Positions 8,637-16,319 of a DNA stretch of 64,000 bases are shown here, in pieces (positions within the stretch are counted from its first letter, which is position 1; each line of letters starts with the position of its first letter). Made by a program: the position numbers and the translations under genes. The DNA comes from Rhodoluna limnophila. GTDB taxonomy: Bacteria > Actinomycetota > Actinomycetes > Actinomycetales > Microbacteriaceae. The notes beneath the pieces were generated by a model. It searched no databases. It worked only from the letters and a program-made list of their open reading frames with translations, and was not told where the DNA came from. The DNA lies in the NCBI RefSeq assembly GCF_005845365.1, contig NZ_CP040509.1, forward strand, positions 558,001 to 622,000, read 5' to 3'.

Positions 8637-8642
8637 ATTTTA
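8637..8642 (-). promoter_or_regulatory. -10-like element of the HAD-trmI operon
   Basis: TAAAAT read on the minus strand, 9 nt before the HAD start codon. It fits the actinobacterial -10 consensus TANNNT. No good -35 is visible. The GGAG that serves as ribosome-binding site lies between it and the start, so the leader would be very short. Confidence 0.4.
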
Positions 8643-8700
8643 CCCTTGCCCGCTTCGCTTAGAGTTTTACTTGAAACATCCAAAGGTTCAGGGGAACAAA

Positions 8701-9573
8701 TTGACTCATCGTATTTTTGCCGGCCGCACGCTCGTTGTGGCTTTCGAAGGCTGGAATGATGCCGGGGAATCGGCCAGCAACGCGGCTAAGTTTTTGGCCA
8801 AGCAACTGAACTGCGATGTAGTTGGCGCTGTGGACCCAGAGGACTACTACGACTTCATTTTTACTCGGCCAAGCGTTGCCTACGATGCCTCGGGGAGTCG
8901 AGTGATCAACTGGCCAGCAACCGAAATGTGTGCACCGGGAGTGGACGTTGTTTCCGAATCTCCAGACTTGGGTCGCGTGCACCTACTGATTGGCACGGAG
9001 CCAAGTCGCCGTTGGCAGACTTTCACGGCAGAGGTCATGGAAATGATTGAGGATCGTGAAATTGATGCTGTCATTTTTCTAGGGGCCATGCTCGCAGATG
9101 TTCCTCATTCTCGACCTATTTCGGTCACTGCGACCAGCCAGAATGAAGCTGCGCGCGCTGCATTTGATCTGGAACGGAGTCATTATGAGGGTCCAGTCGG
9201 AATTTTGAGCGTCCTGGGCGTCGCTCTGGAAAAGGCTTCTATTCCATCGATTGCCTTATGGGCATCAGTACCGCATTACGTGCACAACACTCCATCGCCG
9301 AAGGCAACCCTCGCTTTGCTTAGCGAACTCGAGAAGTACCTCGGCGTTCAATTTGAACACGGTGAGTTGGCACAGGAGGCCTTCGATTGGGAACGTGGAA
9401 TTGACGAAGCCGCTGAGGCAGATGAAGACATGGCCGGTTACATCGCTCAGCTCGAGAAGACCCGCGATGAGGTTGAGTCCCCAGCTGCCTCAGGAGATGC
9501 CCTGGCGATGGAATTTGAAAAATTCTTACGTGCTTCAGAAGAGAAGCCAGACGAGGACGATTCGGCCATATAG
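8701..9573 (+). CDS. PAC2 family protein
   Basis: A 290-residue PAC2-family protein. I chose TTG 8701, which has AGGGG at a good distance; the upstream in-frame ATG at 8629 would add 24 poorly matching residues and overlap the divergent promoter region. The PAC2 core is visible: VVAFEGWNDAGESAS near the N-terminus, DLGRVHLLIGTEPSRRW, VIFLGAMLADVPHSRP, and ALWASVPHYVHNTPSPKATLALL. An acidic tail ends the protein. PAC2 proteins resemble eukaryotic proteasome-assembly chaperones; the bacterial function is unknown. In M. tuberculosis a PAC2 gene (Rv2125) lies near metH and the proteasome region, so this is conserved context. Confidence 0.88.
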   Translation: MTHRIFAGRTLVVAFEGWNDAGESASNAAKFLAKQLNCDVVGAVDPEDYYDFIFTRPSVAYDASGSRVINWPATEMCAPGVDVVSESPDLGRVHLLIGTEPSRRWQTFTAEVMEMIEDREIDAVIFLGAMLADVPHSRPISVTATSQNEAARAAFDLERSHYEGPVGILSVLGVALEKASIPSIALWASVPHYVHNTPSPKATLALLSELEKYLGVQFEHGELAQEAFDWERGIDEAAEADEDMAGYIAQLEKTRDEVESPAASGDALAMEFEKFLRASEEKPDEDDSAI

Positions 9574-9590
9574 CTTGGTAAGACACCTGG

Positions 9591-10433
9591 CTAGGCGCTG
9601 AGCACTCCCGTTGAAAGCAAAACCAGCAAAGTCGAACCGAGAGCCACTCGCCAGATTACGAATGGCAGGAAAGAACCTCGGTTTAGGTACTTCAGGAGCA
9701 CGACGATAACGCTGTAACCGACACCAAATGAGACCAGGGTTGCAACTGCGGTGGCTGCCAAGTCAGCCGTGGCTAGGTCCTGGTAGGTTTTGGCGAATTG
9801 GTAAAAACCGCTTGCTATCACCGCTGGTATGGCCAGTAGAAAGCTGTACCGTGCCGCTGCCTGACGCGAGTAGCCCATCATCAAGCCCACCGAGATTGTT
9901 CCGCCAGATCTGGACACACCCGGTATTACTGCCAAGGCTTGGCCGAGTCCAAACAAAAGGCCATCTCGGGTAGTCAGGCTATCTATGCCCTTTTGGCGCT
10001 TCCCGAAGCGGTCAGCTGCGCCAAGAAGTAGTCCAAACACAATCAGAGTCACCCCGATTACCCACAGGCTCCGAAGCTGGTTCTCAATGAGGTCCTGAAA
10101 CACGAGGCCGATGACAACCACTGGCAGACTGCCCAAGATAATCAGCCAGCCCATTTTGGCGTCTTTAGCGGCTTCGATGGTTTGCGGGCGGCGTTTCGAT
10201 AATGACCCGAAAAAAGCCCGGATGATACGCACGATGTCGCGCCAGAAGTAAATCAGCACAGCAAGCTCGGTGCCAAGCTGAATGGTTGCAATAAAAGCAG
10301 TCAGTTGAGGTTTGGACATGTCGCCAAGCCCCAGTGCTTGCTGAGCAATTTGTACGTGTGCGCTGGAGGAAATGGGTAAAAACTCGGTGAGACCCTGAAT
10401 GATGCCGAGAATTACTGCATCAAATGGATTCAC
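9591..10433 (-). CDS. uppP: Undecaprenyl-diphosphatase UppP (BacA)
   Basis: A 280-residue polytopic membrane protein. It carries both signature motifs: EFLPISSSAH near residue 17 (catalytic Glu-rich motif) and PGVSRSGGT in the second half. It dephosphorylates undecaprenyl diphosphate to recycle the lipid carrier for cell-wall synthesis and is associated with bacitracin resistance. The ATG overlaps the stop of the upstream 70-codon gene by 4 nt. It converges with the PAC2 gene with 17 nt between them and no visible terminator. Confidence 0.95.
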   Translation of the reverse strand: MNPFDAVILGIIQGLTEFLPISSSAHVQIAQQALGLGDMSKPQLTAFIATIQLGTELAVLIYFWRDIVRIIRAFFGSLSKRRPQTIEAAKDAKMGWLIILGSLPVVVIGLVFQDLIENQLRSLWVIGVTLIVFGLLLGAADRFGKRQKGIDSLTTRDGLLFGLGQALAVIPGVSRSGGTISVGLMMGYSRQAAARYSFLLAIPAVIASGFYQFAKTYQDLATADLAATAVATLVSFGVGYSVIVVLLKYLNRGSFLPFVIWRVALGSTLLVLLSTGVLSA

Positions 10434-10642
10434 TCAGATTCGTCCTCGGCAAGGCCAATTGGCAAGTATTCCTCGAAGTTCTCGCTCAAAGATTCCTCAT
10501 AGTTGAGAAAGGCATCTTCAAGTTGGTAGTAGGCCTGCTCAACGGCAGGATCGTCCTCGCCGCGTCGAGCCGACACAGCCTCAAAATGCCGCTCTAATGA
10601 GGCGATGAACTGTTGCAGTGCTAGTCGAGAATCTTGAGCCAT
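10430..10642 (-). CDS. Small acidic actinobacterial protein upstream of uppP, function unknown
   Basis: A 70-residue, mostly helical acidic protein (QQFIASLERHFEAVSARR, then AYYQLEDAFLNYEESLSENF and an acidic end). It has no signal or membrane segment. It overlaps uppP by 4 nt and so is translated with it. The ATG sits 6 nt after a TAGTTT -10-like element, suggesting a leaderless mRNA. I do not recognise a named family; the composition suggests a small cytoplasmic helical bundle or binding partner. Confidence 0.8.
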   Translation of the reverse strand: MAQDSRLALQQFIASLERHFEAVSARRGEDDPAVEQAYYQLEDAFLNYEESLSENFEEYLPIGLAEDESE

Positions 10643-10648
10643 AACCCA

Positions 10649-10654
10649 AAACTA
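10649..10654 (-). promoter_or_regulatory. -10-like element, leaderless-type, for orf70-uppP
   Basis: TAGTTT on the minus strand is separated from the ATG at 10642 by exactly 6 nt. With normal promoter geometry transcription would begin at or next to the A of the start codon. No Shine-Dalgarno sequence precedes the ATG. The -35 region is not recognisable. Confidence 0.4.
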
Positions 10655-10755
10655 CCGCTATTTTTCGCTTAGGGGTAGCACTAGCGGTCTATTTAGTCAG
10701 CCGGTTATCTGGTATTGTTGCTCAAGTTGTCAAAGCTCAAAACTGACAATCACCT

Positions 10756-10838
10756 GTCCGGGTGGCGGAATGGCAGACGCGCTAGCTTGAGGTGCTAGTC
10801 CTCTTATGAGGGTGGGGGTTCAAGTCCCCTCTTGGACA
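10756..10838 (+). tRNA. tRNA-Leu (anticodon GAG)
   Basis: An 83-nt class II tRNA. Acceptor arms GTCCGGG and CTTGGAC pair with two G-U pairs; the discriminator base is A. The anticodon stem CTAGC/GCTAG encloses loop TTGAGGT, giving anticodon GAG, which reads CUC and CUU leucine codons. A variable arm (about CCTCTTATGAGGGT) and a T arm with TTCAAGT are present. The 3' CCA is not encoded (ACGA follows). A strong intrinsic terminator follows 2 nt downstream. Confidence 0.95.
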
Positions 10839-10840
10839 CG

Positions 10841-10874
10841 AAAGCCCTGGTCCTCCACGACCAGGGCTTTTTTT
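10841..10874. terminator. Bidirectional intrinsic terminator between tRNA-Leu and amylosucrase
   Basis: A 12-bp stem, AAAGCCCTGGTC pairing with GACCAGGGCTTT around loop CTCCAC, followed by more T residues on the plus strand. The A run on the left side gives a T run on the minus strand, so it can end both the tRNA transcript and the convergent amylosucrase transcript, whose stop is 4 nt away. Confidence 0.93.
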
Positions 10875-10878
10875 ATGC

Positions 10879-12801
10879 TTAGGAAAGCCACAAGACTTGG
10901 TACGGCTCCAACTCCAACCCGTCGCCAAGGGCAAAACTTTGACCGGAAAGTTGGTCGGTCACCCAATCCGGCAGCGCCAAAATTTCATCTCGCGATACCC
11001 ATCGTCTGGTTTCAGCCAAGTTGTAAAGCTGAATCACGTTGCCGCTCGGGTGGATTCGTTCAAAAATCGCCACTCCGTGCCCCTGACCAGCTCTTACTTT
11101 GGTAGCAACGGCAGCGTGCAGAGAAGGAAGGTTCAATCTCGCTTGGATCAGGTTCTCCATTGCTTTTCGGACGCGAGTAGCTGGTGACCCCGGCTTTTTC
11201 CCTTGAGCGGCATCCTCGGCAACCTGCCAAGGCATGGCGGGGCGGTGAATCCAGCGGTTGTCATCGCGTTTGGTTTTATCCTTGACGAAATCATCGTCGT
11301 TGAATAGGGCAATCTCGTCTCCCATGTAAAGCAAAGGGATTCCGCCAAAACCAAACACCATCGCATAGGCGCAAATGTATCGTCTGATGGCAAGGTCAAC
11401 TGCGGCTTTATCCTTGCGCTCTAGGGCACCCTGGATGCCGGTCAGCGCAGCTGCAGTTCCTGATGTTCGTCGTTCACCCGAGTGTTTTTCAATTTGAAAG
11501 TCCACTCCCCGGGCTTCTGAACCGTAAAACTTTCCGGTGTAATAATCCGCCAGGAACATTCGGTGGTCATGTCCGTTGATTCCAACGCGATGCGCGTCAC
11601 TGTCGTCAATTGCCCAGCCGATGTCATCGTGGCAACGCAGATATACGCCCCAGGCGGTGCTGGCCGGCATAGCGCCGAAACGGGCCATGACGAGTTCTAG
11701 GAGCTTGGCATCCTTTGCGGCAATTGCTGACCAGATCTGAACCATAAGGCTGTTGTGGTAGGCCATGTCTGAAACTTTGCCGGCGTGCTTGCCTTCACCC
11801 AGATAGGCCCCAACCTGTGCCGGACCGACGATTGCCTCAGCCTTGTAAATCATTGACGGGGTCAAGATTTTTGAGAAAGCCCGTAGCGCTTGGGTAATTG
11901 CATGTACCTCTGGCTCGCCCTGGCAAATGGTTCCCATACGCTTCCAGATGAAAGCAATTGCATCTAGTCGTATGCAGTCAACGCCGTGATTCGCAAGGTT
12001 CGCAATAATGTCCGCGAACTCACAAAATACTGCTGGATTGGCCCAATTCACATCCCACTGATAGGAGTTGAAGGTTGTCCAAACCCAGGCCTCCATCTCT
12101 GGATTCCAGGTGAAGTTTCCGGGTGCGAAATCTGGGAAAACCTCGGGTAGTGATTGCTCAAACTGGTCAGGAATTTCGCGGTCAGGATAGGCGTAGAAAT
12201 AATCGCGGTATTTTTGGTCACCTTGCTTGGCCTTTTCAGCCCATTCGTGTTCCATCGCGACGTGGTTTAGCACTAGGTCCAAGGTCAATGAAATTCCGGA
12301 GGTGTGCAGCTGTTCGGATACTGCCGCTAGGTCGGCCATTGTGCCCAAGTCCTTGCGCAGGGCGCGGTAATTCATCACCGCATAGCCGCCATCGCTTTCA
12401 CCGGGGCGTGGCTCGAGAATAGGCAGAAGGTGCAGGTACGAGACTTTTAGTCTCTTGAGGTAATCAACCCGGTTGGCCAAGCCCTTGAGGTCCTTGTCAA
12501 ATAGGTCGGTGTAGCACACATACCCGATGGTGTCAGGGCGTTGAAACCAATCTGGGTTGAGCACTCGCTCGCGGTCGCGCTGTCTTAATGTCTCACTGCG
12601 CTTGCCATGCTGATCGACCATGATGTCAATCAGTGGCCCGATCACATCGGTCAGCTCGTAGGTGGCTTGCAGACCTTCGATTAGATCCCCACCCCAACGA
12701 TCGAAACGATCCAATAAATCTGCGTCACCGCGTTGGCTAAGATCTAGTTTCTTAGCCAGCGCCGCTCTTGCGCGATCGACTTCGGTAACCTTTGGTGCCA
12801 T
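10879..12801 (-). CDS. Amylosucrase (GH13), sucrose to alpha-glucan
   Basis: A 640-residue GH13 enzyme, close in length to Neisseria polysaccharea amylosucrase. Its motifs match amylosucrase: DGGYAVMNYR, DLVLNHVA, CIRLDAIAFIWKRMGT (nucleophile Asp), YKAEAIVG (acid/base Glu) and LRCHDDIGWA (transition-state Asp). Amylosucrase moves glucose from sucrose onto an alpha-1,4-glucan and releases fructose. There is no signal peptide, so it acts in the cytoplasm. I chose ATG 12801, which has AAAGGAG at a 5-nt spacing; GTG 12807 would collide with that site. A sucrose hydrolase of the same subfamily is the main alternative. Confidence 0.87.
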   Translation of the reverse strand: MAPKVTEVDRARAALAKKLDLSQRGDADLLDRFDRWGGDLIEGLQATYELTDVIGPLIDIMVDQHGKRSETLRQRDRERVLNPDWFQRPDTIGYVCYTDLFDKDLKGLANRVDYLKRLKVSYLHLLPILEPRPGESDGGYAVMNYRALRKDLGTMADLAAVSEQLHTSGISLTLDLVLNHVAMEHEWAEKAKQGDQKYRDYFYAYPDREIPDQFEQSLPEVFPDFAPGNFTWNPEMEAWVWTTFNSYQWDVNWANPAVFCEFADIIANLANHGVDCIRLDAIAFIWKRMGTICQGEPEVHAITQALRAFSKILTPSMIYKAEAIVGPAQVGAYLGEGKHAGKVSDMAYHNSLMVQIWSAIAAKDAKLLELVMARFGAMPASTAWGVYLRCHDDIGWAIDDSDAHRVGINGHDHRMFLADYYTGKFYGSEARGVDFQIEKHSGERRTSGTAAALTGIQGALERKDKAAVDLAIRRYICAYAMVFGFGGIPLLYMGDEIALFNDDDFVKDKTKRDDNRWIHRPAMPWQVAEDAAQGKKPGSPATRVRKAMENLIQARLNLPSLHAAVATKVRAGQGHGVAIFERIHPSGNVIQLYNLAETRRWVSRDEILALPDWVTDQLSGQSFALGDGLELEPYQVLWLS

Positions 12802-12825
12802 TGCCACTCCTTTGTGTGTCCCAAA

Positions 12826-12831
12826 ATTCTA
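12826..12831 (-). promoter_or_regulatory. -10-like element for amylosucrase
   Basis: TAGAAT on the minus strand lies 24 nt upstream of the ATG at 12801. It matches the -10 consensus well and would give a leader of about 18 nt that includes the AAAGGAG ribosome-binding site. No clear -35 is present. It overlaps one arm of an inverted repeat (CCAAAAT at 12821-12827, ATTTTGG at 12849-12855). Confidence 0.4.
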
Positions 12832-12914
12832 GGGCCGTTTACACACAGATTTTGGTCACTTTTGAGAACCGTTGTCATCCCGTAATTCAATTCCGCACGA
12901 GGCTTCAGCAAAGT

Positions 12915-12920
12915 TAGACT
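12915..12920 (+). promoter_or_regulatory. -10-like element, leaderless-type, for the sirtuin gene
   Basis: TAGACT lies 7 nt before the ATG at 12928 (4 nt before the alternative GTG 12925). No Shine-Dalgarno sequence is present. The geometry favours ATG 12928 as the start of a leaderless mRNA. Confidence 0.4.
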
Positions 12921-12927
12921 TGCTGTG

Positions 12928-13764
12928 ATGTCAGAGAGAGAATCGCTAAGCGCGGCTGTTAGCTACAGCATCGACTTTGCGCGCGATCGCATTCAGGGCA
13001 AGCGTTTGGCGGTGCTCACCGGAGCAGGGATTAGTACCGATTCCGGGATTCCTGACTATCGCGGTGCCGGACGCGTTGCCAAGCACCCAATGACCTACGA
13101 CGTTTTTGTTGGGTCTAAAGATGCTCAAATTCGGTATTGGTCTCGAAGCTACATCGGCTGGGATCGGATAGCGAATGCGAATCCAAATCAGGGTCATTTT
13201 GCGTTGGCCCATGCAGAAAATCTGGGTCGTGTCGCACAGGTCATCACTCAAAATGTCGATGGTCTGCACCAGCGGGCCGGCTCTAAGCGGGTCATTGATC
13301 TACATGGCCGCCTGGATCGGGTCACCTGCCTAAACTGTTCCCAAGAAATGCACCGTTCCGAGATGGATGCTTTGTTGCGCGAACTCAATCCAGGCATTAA
13401 AAAGGACGAATCCTTTGAATTTACGCCGGATGGCGATGCCGAAGTGGAGCTGGCAGACGGATTTCAAATACCAAGTTGTGACAACTGCGGTGGGATTCTA
13501 AAACCGGACGTTGTGTTTTTCGGTGAATCGGTGCCGTCAGACCGAGTTGAGCACGCTATGACCACTCTGGACCAAGCTGAGGCACTCCTGGTGGCCGGAA
13601 CCTCCCTATCGGTTAATTCGGGACTTCGTTTTGCTCGCCGAGCTGCAAAAGCCAAAAAACCAATCATCATTGTCAACCTTGGTGTTACCAAGGGCGATGA
13701 GTTGGCATCCGTAAAGATTGAGGCAAACACCTCACTCGTTCTAGAGAGACTCCTAATTGACTGA
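12928..13764 (+). CDS. cobB: Sir2-family NAD-dependent protein deacylase
   Basis: A 278-residue sirtuin. The NAD-binding GAGIST motif follows LAVLT near residue 35, TQNVDGLHQRAG and the catalytic histidine in DLHG are present, and the zinc site is CLNC...CDNC. The FGESVP and GTSLSVNSG segments complete the Rossmann fold. It removes acetyl or other acyl groups from lysine using NAD+. The region between the zinc cysteine pairs holds an acidic insert. The stop overlaps the next gene, so the two are co-transcribed. The gene symbol is by family, not by proven orthology. Confidence 0.92.
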   Translation: MSERESLSAAVSYSIDFARDRIQGKRLAVLTGAGISTDSGIPDYRGAGRVAKHPMTYDVFVGSKDAQIRYWSRSYIGWDRIANANPNQGHFALAHAENLGRVAQVITQNVDGLHQRAGSKRVIDLHGRLDRVTCLNCSQEMHRSEMDALLRELNPGIKKDESFEFTPDGDAEVELADGFQIPSCDNCGGILKPDVVFFGESVPSDRVEHAMTTLDQAEALLVAGTSLSVNSGLRFARRAAKAKKPIIIVNLGVTKGDELASVKIEANTSLVLERLLID

Positions 13765-14356
13765 GACTGTAATCGGATTACTTCGCCACGGCCAAACTGA
13801 TTGGAATATTGACTTTCGCTTGCAGGGGGTGACTGATGTGCCACTAAACGAGACCGGGATGCGACAGGCTCGGCTTGCTGCAACCGCGATTCGTTCTGAA
13901 GACTGGGATTATGTTCTCACCTCGCCGCTATCACGCGCCAAAGAAACAGCTCGCATCATTGTTGAGCTGTCCGGCCTCCCAGAACCTCAAATCGAGCATT
14001 TGCTGCTTGAGCGCTCTTTTGGCGAGGCCGAGGGTTTGAGACATGAAGAGTGGCGAGCGAATTATCCAGATACCAACAATGTTCCGGGCGCCGAAACCCT
14101 GGAAACACTCGAGGAACGAGCTTGGCGTTTGTTGGACCATTTGGCAGCGAATTACGCGGGGCGCCGTGTGTTGACCGTCTCTCACGGTGCCTTGATTCGC
14201 AAACTTCTTGGAATGGTTAGCCAGGGTGAGTTTCCGCGGGACGGCGAAAGACTTTCAAATGCCTCAATGAGTATTTTTACCCATGGGCCAGATGGCTGGA
14301 GGATTGCCGACTACTCCCCCGGCGAATTGGTGCCGCTGGACACAACGGTTATTTAG
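13757..14356 (+). CDS. Histidine phosphatase (phosphoglycerate mutase-like) family protein
   Basis: A 199-residue branch-1 histidine phosphatase. The catalytic motif LLRHGQTDWN is near residue 8-17, the second arginine is in TSPLSRAKETA, the acidic residue is in LLERSFGEAEG, and the second histidine is in VSHGALIR. The TTG start at 13757 overlaps the sirtuin stop by 8 nt. The substrate is not predictable: candidates are phosphosugars, nucleotides or 3-phosphoglycerate. Its stop codon abuts the stop of the convergent glycosyltransferase gene with no gap. Confidence 0.87.
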   Translation: MTETVIGLLRHGQTDWNIDFRLQGVTDVPLNETGMRQARLAATAIRSEDWDYVLTSPLSRAKETARIIVELSGLPEPQIEHLLLERSFGEAEGLRHEEWRANYPDTNNVPGAETLETLEERAWRLLDHLAANYAGRRVLTVSHGALIRKLLGMVSQGEFPRDGERLSNASMSIFTHGPDGWRIADYSPGELVPLDTTVI

Positions 14357-15424
14357 CTAGAGCTTTTCTATCATTTTGAGCAGTGCGTCAGCAGATGCTT
14401 CCCAGCTGAAGTTTTTAGCCCGCTCCAAGGCATCAATTGACGCGGCTTTCCAACTTGCAGGGTTATCAAGGTTCCTGACCTGATTGGCAAAATCCGCTGG
14501 CGATTCAAAGTTAAAGTAGCTGGCCGCCGATCCGCCGATTTCGCGGAAAATGTCAATATCTGAGACGATGACCGGTGTTCCGCGATTCATCGATTCCACC
14601 AATGGAATTCCGAAACCCTCATCTTTAGAGGCTGAAACAAGGGCGAAGGAAGTGTCAATTTCATCGATGTACTCGATCTCAGAAACGCCATTCCGAAATT
14701 TCACATTTCCGATAGCGTCCAGCGATTCAAGATCCACCTTTCGCTCTAGGGCTACTCGGCTGAGCAGAACAAGTTCGAAATCCGGAAGCAGGGCCATTCC
14801 CCGAATCAGGGTCTCGACGTTTTTGTACTCCATGAAGCTGCCCATGTAAACAAGTTTTTTACTCGGTGCGCTGTTGCGTTCAATACGTGGCTTTTCAGCT
14901 GTTTCAGCCGCGTTGTAAACCACAGAAACCGGACGCTTAGTCAGGCGGTGCTTGCTGATTAGGTCTTTTGTTGTGTGGGAAACCGTTGCCACCGCGTCTG
15001 CGCGATTAAGTAGCATGCGCTGGGGCCAATAGACCAGGTGGAAAACTCGCCAAAGGGCCCTGATGCCTACGTTGAAGCTCGGTGGTGGAGTTGGGTGGCG
15101 ATAGTAAATCAAGTCGTGCAGGGTAAGGATTAGCTTGTATTGACGGCCCATGGTTCCCATGGTCTGCATCGGTGAAAATACGACCTCTGCACCAAGCTTG
15201 TTTACCTGACGCGCAACTAGAGGTTCCAACACTGAGGTTGGCGCACCGATGATTTCGTACCGACATGGCGGGAGTTTCTCAAGCTGCGCTGGGTCTGAAA
15301 TCAGCGCCACAACGTCAGTTTTTCGGTTTAGGGCCTCAAAAAGCCCTGCTGAAAAGCGGCTAATGCCATCGTGGTGATCTACCCGGATGTACCTGGCGTC
15401 AAAGAAAATCGAGCTGGGTTTCAT
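14357..15424 (-). CDS. Glycosyltransferase family 1/4 (GT-B fold)
   Basis: A 355-residue GT4-like enzyme. The N-terminal domain begins SSIFFDARYIRVDHHDGISRF. The donor-binding C-terminal domain shows KLVYMGSFMEYKNVETLI and the E-x7-E type motif in SKDEGFGIPLVESMNRGTPVI. Such enzymes transfer sugars from nucleotide sugars to lipids, polysaccharides or glycans at the cytoplasmic face. The acceptor is unknown. The ATG overlaps the stop of the alpha/beta hydrolase by 4 nt. Confidence 0.88.
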   Translation of the reverse strand: MKPSSIFFDARYIRVDHHDGISRFSAGLFEALNRKTDVVALISDPAQLEKLPPCRYEIIGAPTSVLEPLVARQVNKLGAEVVFSPMQTMGTMGRQYKLILTLHDLIYYRHPTPPPSFNVGIRALWRVFHLVYWPQRMLLNRADAVATVSHTTKDLISKHRLTKRPVSVVYNAAETAEKPRIERNSAPSKKLVYMGSFMEYKNVETLIRGMALLPDFELVLLSRVALERKVDLESLDAIGNVKFRNGVSEIEYIDEIDTSFALVSASKDEGFGIPLVESMNRGTPVIVSDIDIFREIGGSAASYFNFESPADFANQVRNLDNPASWKAASIDALERAKNFSWEASADALLKMIEKL

Positions 15425-16317
15425 GAGTGCTTCTTTACAAAGCTACGAATGTCAGCGGCCACCAATTCTGGAACCTCGTAGTGGGTAAGGTGTCCTACTC
15501 CTGGATGTTCTACTAATTCGTGCTCTGCCCCGATTTTCAGGGCCATCTCTCGTTGCTGCTTCGGTGATGTGATGTCATCTCGACTGCCGATTATCAACAG
15601 GGTTGGCACTTTGAAGTCGGCAGCGTAATCAGAAACGTTGTGTGAAATCGATGCGGTGTAGCCTTCGATGGCCACTCGCCTGCTGGCAAAGTCATTGAAG
15701 TTGGCGTCGTGCTGCTCGTGCACCCAGGCGCGGAGTTCACGGTTCCAGCTCTTAGTCATCAGAATGCTCATTCCTCGGACCATCGGCCAGCTCTTCAGGA
15801 TCCAAAGCCCCTGCTTCAGTGGCAACCGGCCGGCTAACGTGAAGAAGCTCTGAGCTACCTTGGTCAGTGGCGCGTTTGGCCCCTTCAAAGCCGGAGCAGA
15901 TACCGGGTTCTCCAGTACCAAGAGTGAAATTGCGTCTGATTTTGCCGCAAATGCCGAGCAAATAATGCTTCCAAAACTATGACCCAAAAGAACAGGTTTC
16001 TCATCTAGGTTCAGGGCCGCGATGAAAGCCTCGAGCCACTTTGAGTAAGCCTCGATGCTGTGCGCGCCAGCGAATTCAGTGCTCTGACCAAATCCGGGTA
16101 AGTCTGGAATTACCACGTTGAAGTCTGGCAGTGCGCCGGCAATGGCCTCTAAACCGTGATGATTTCCGCGATAACCGTGCACGAACACAATTGTTTTGGC
16201 ATTCGCTCTGTCTGCGGGATATGTCCAAAACCGGGTAACCGTGTCCAGAACTTCACTGCTCGACGCGTTGGATCTGGCTAGAGCAGCCTTGGTTAGCGAC
16301 GCAGATTTCGGACTCAT
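15421..16317 (-). CDS. Alpha/beta-fold hydrolase
   Basis: A 298-residue alpha/beta hydrolase. VFVHGYRGNHHG provides the oxyanion HG motif, LLGHSFGSII holds the nucleophile serine, the acid is in GSRDDITSP and the histidine is in GVGHLTHYE. No signal peptide is seen. The substrate is unknown; esterase, lipase or C-C hydrolase activity are possible. It starts 2 nt after the metH stop and overlaps the glycosyltransferase gene by 4 nt. Confidence 0.87.
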   Translation of the reverse strand: MSPKSASLTKAALARSNASSSEVLDTVTRFWTYPADRANAKTIVFVHGYRGNHHGLEAIAGALPDFNVVIPDLPGFGQSTEFAGAHSIEAYSKWLEAFIAALNLDEKPVLLGHSFGSIICSAFAAKSDAISLLVLENPVSAPALKGPNAPLTKVAQSFFTLAGRLPLKQGLWILKSWPMVRGMSILMTKSWNRELRAWVHEQHDANFNDFASRRVAIEGYTASISHNVSDYAADFKVPTLLIIGSRDDITSPKQQREMALKIGAEHELVEHPGVGHLTHYEVPELVAADIRSFVKKHS

Positions 16318-16319
16318 GA

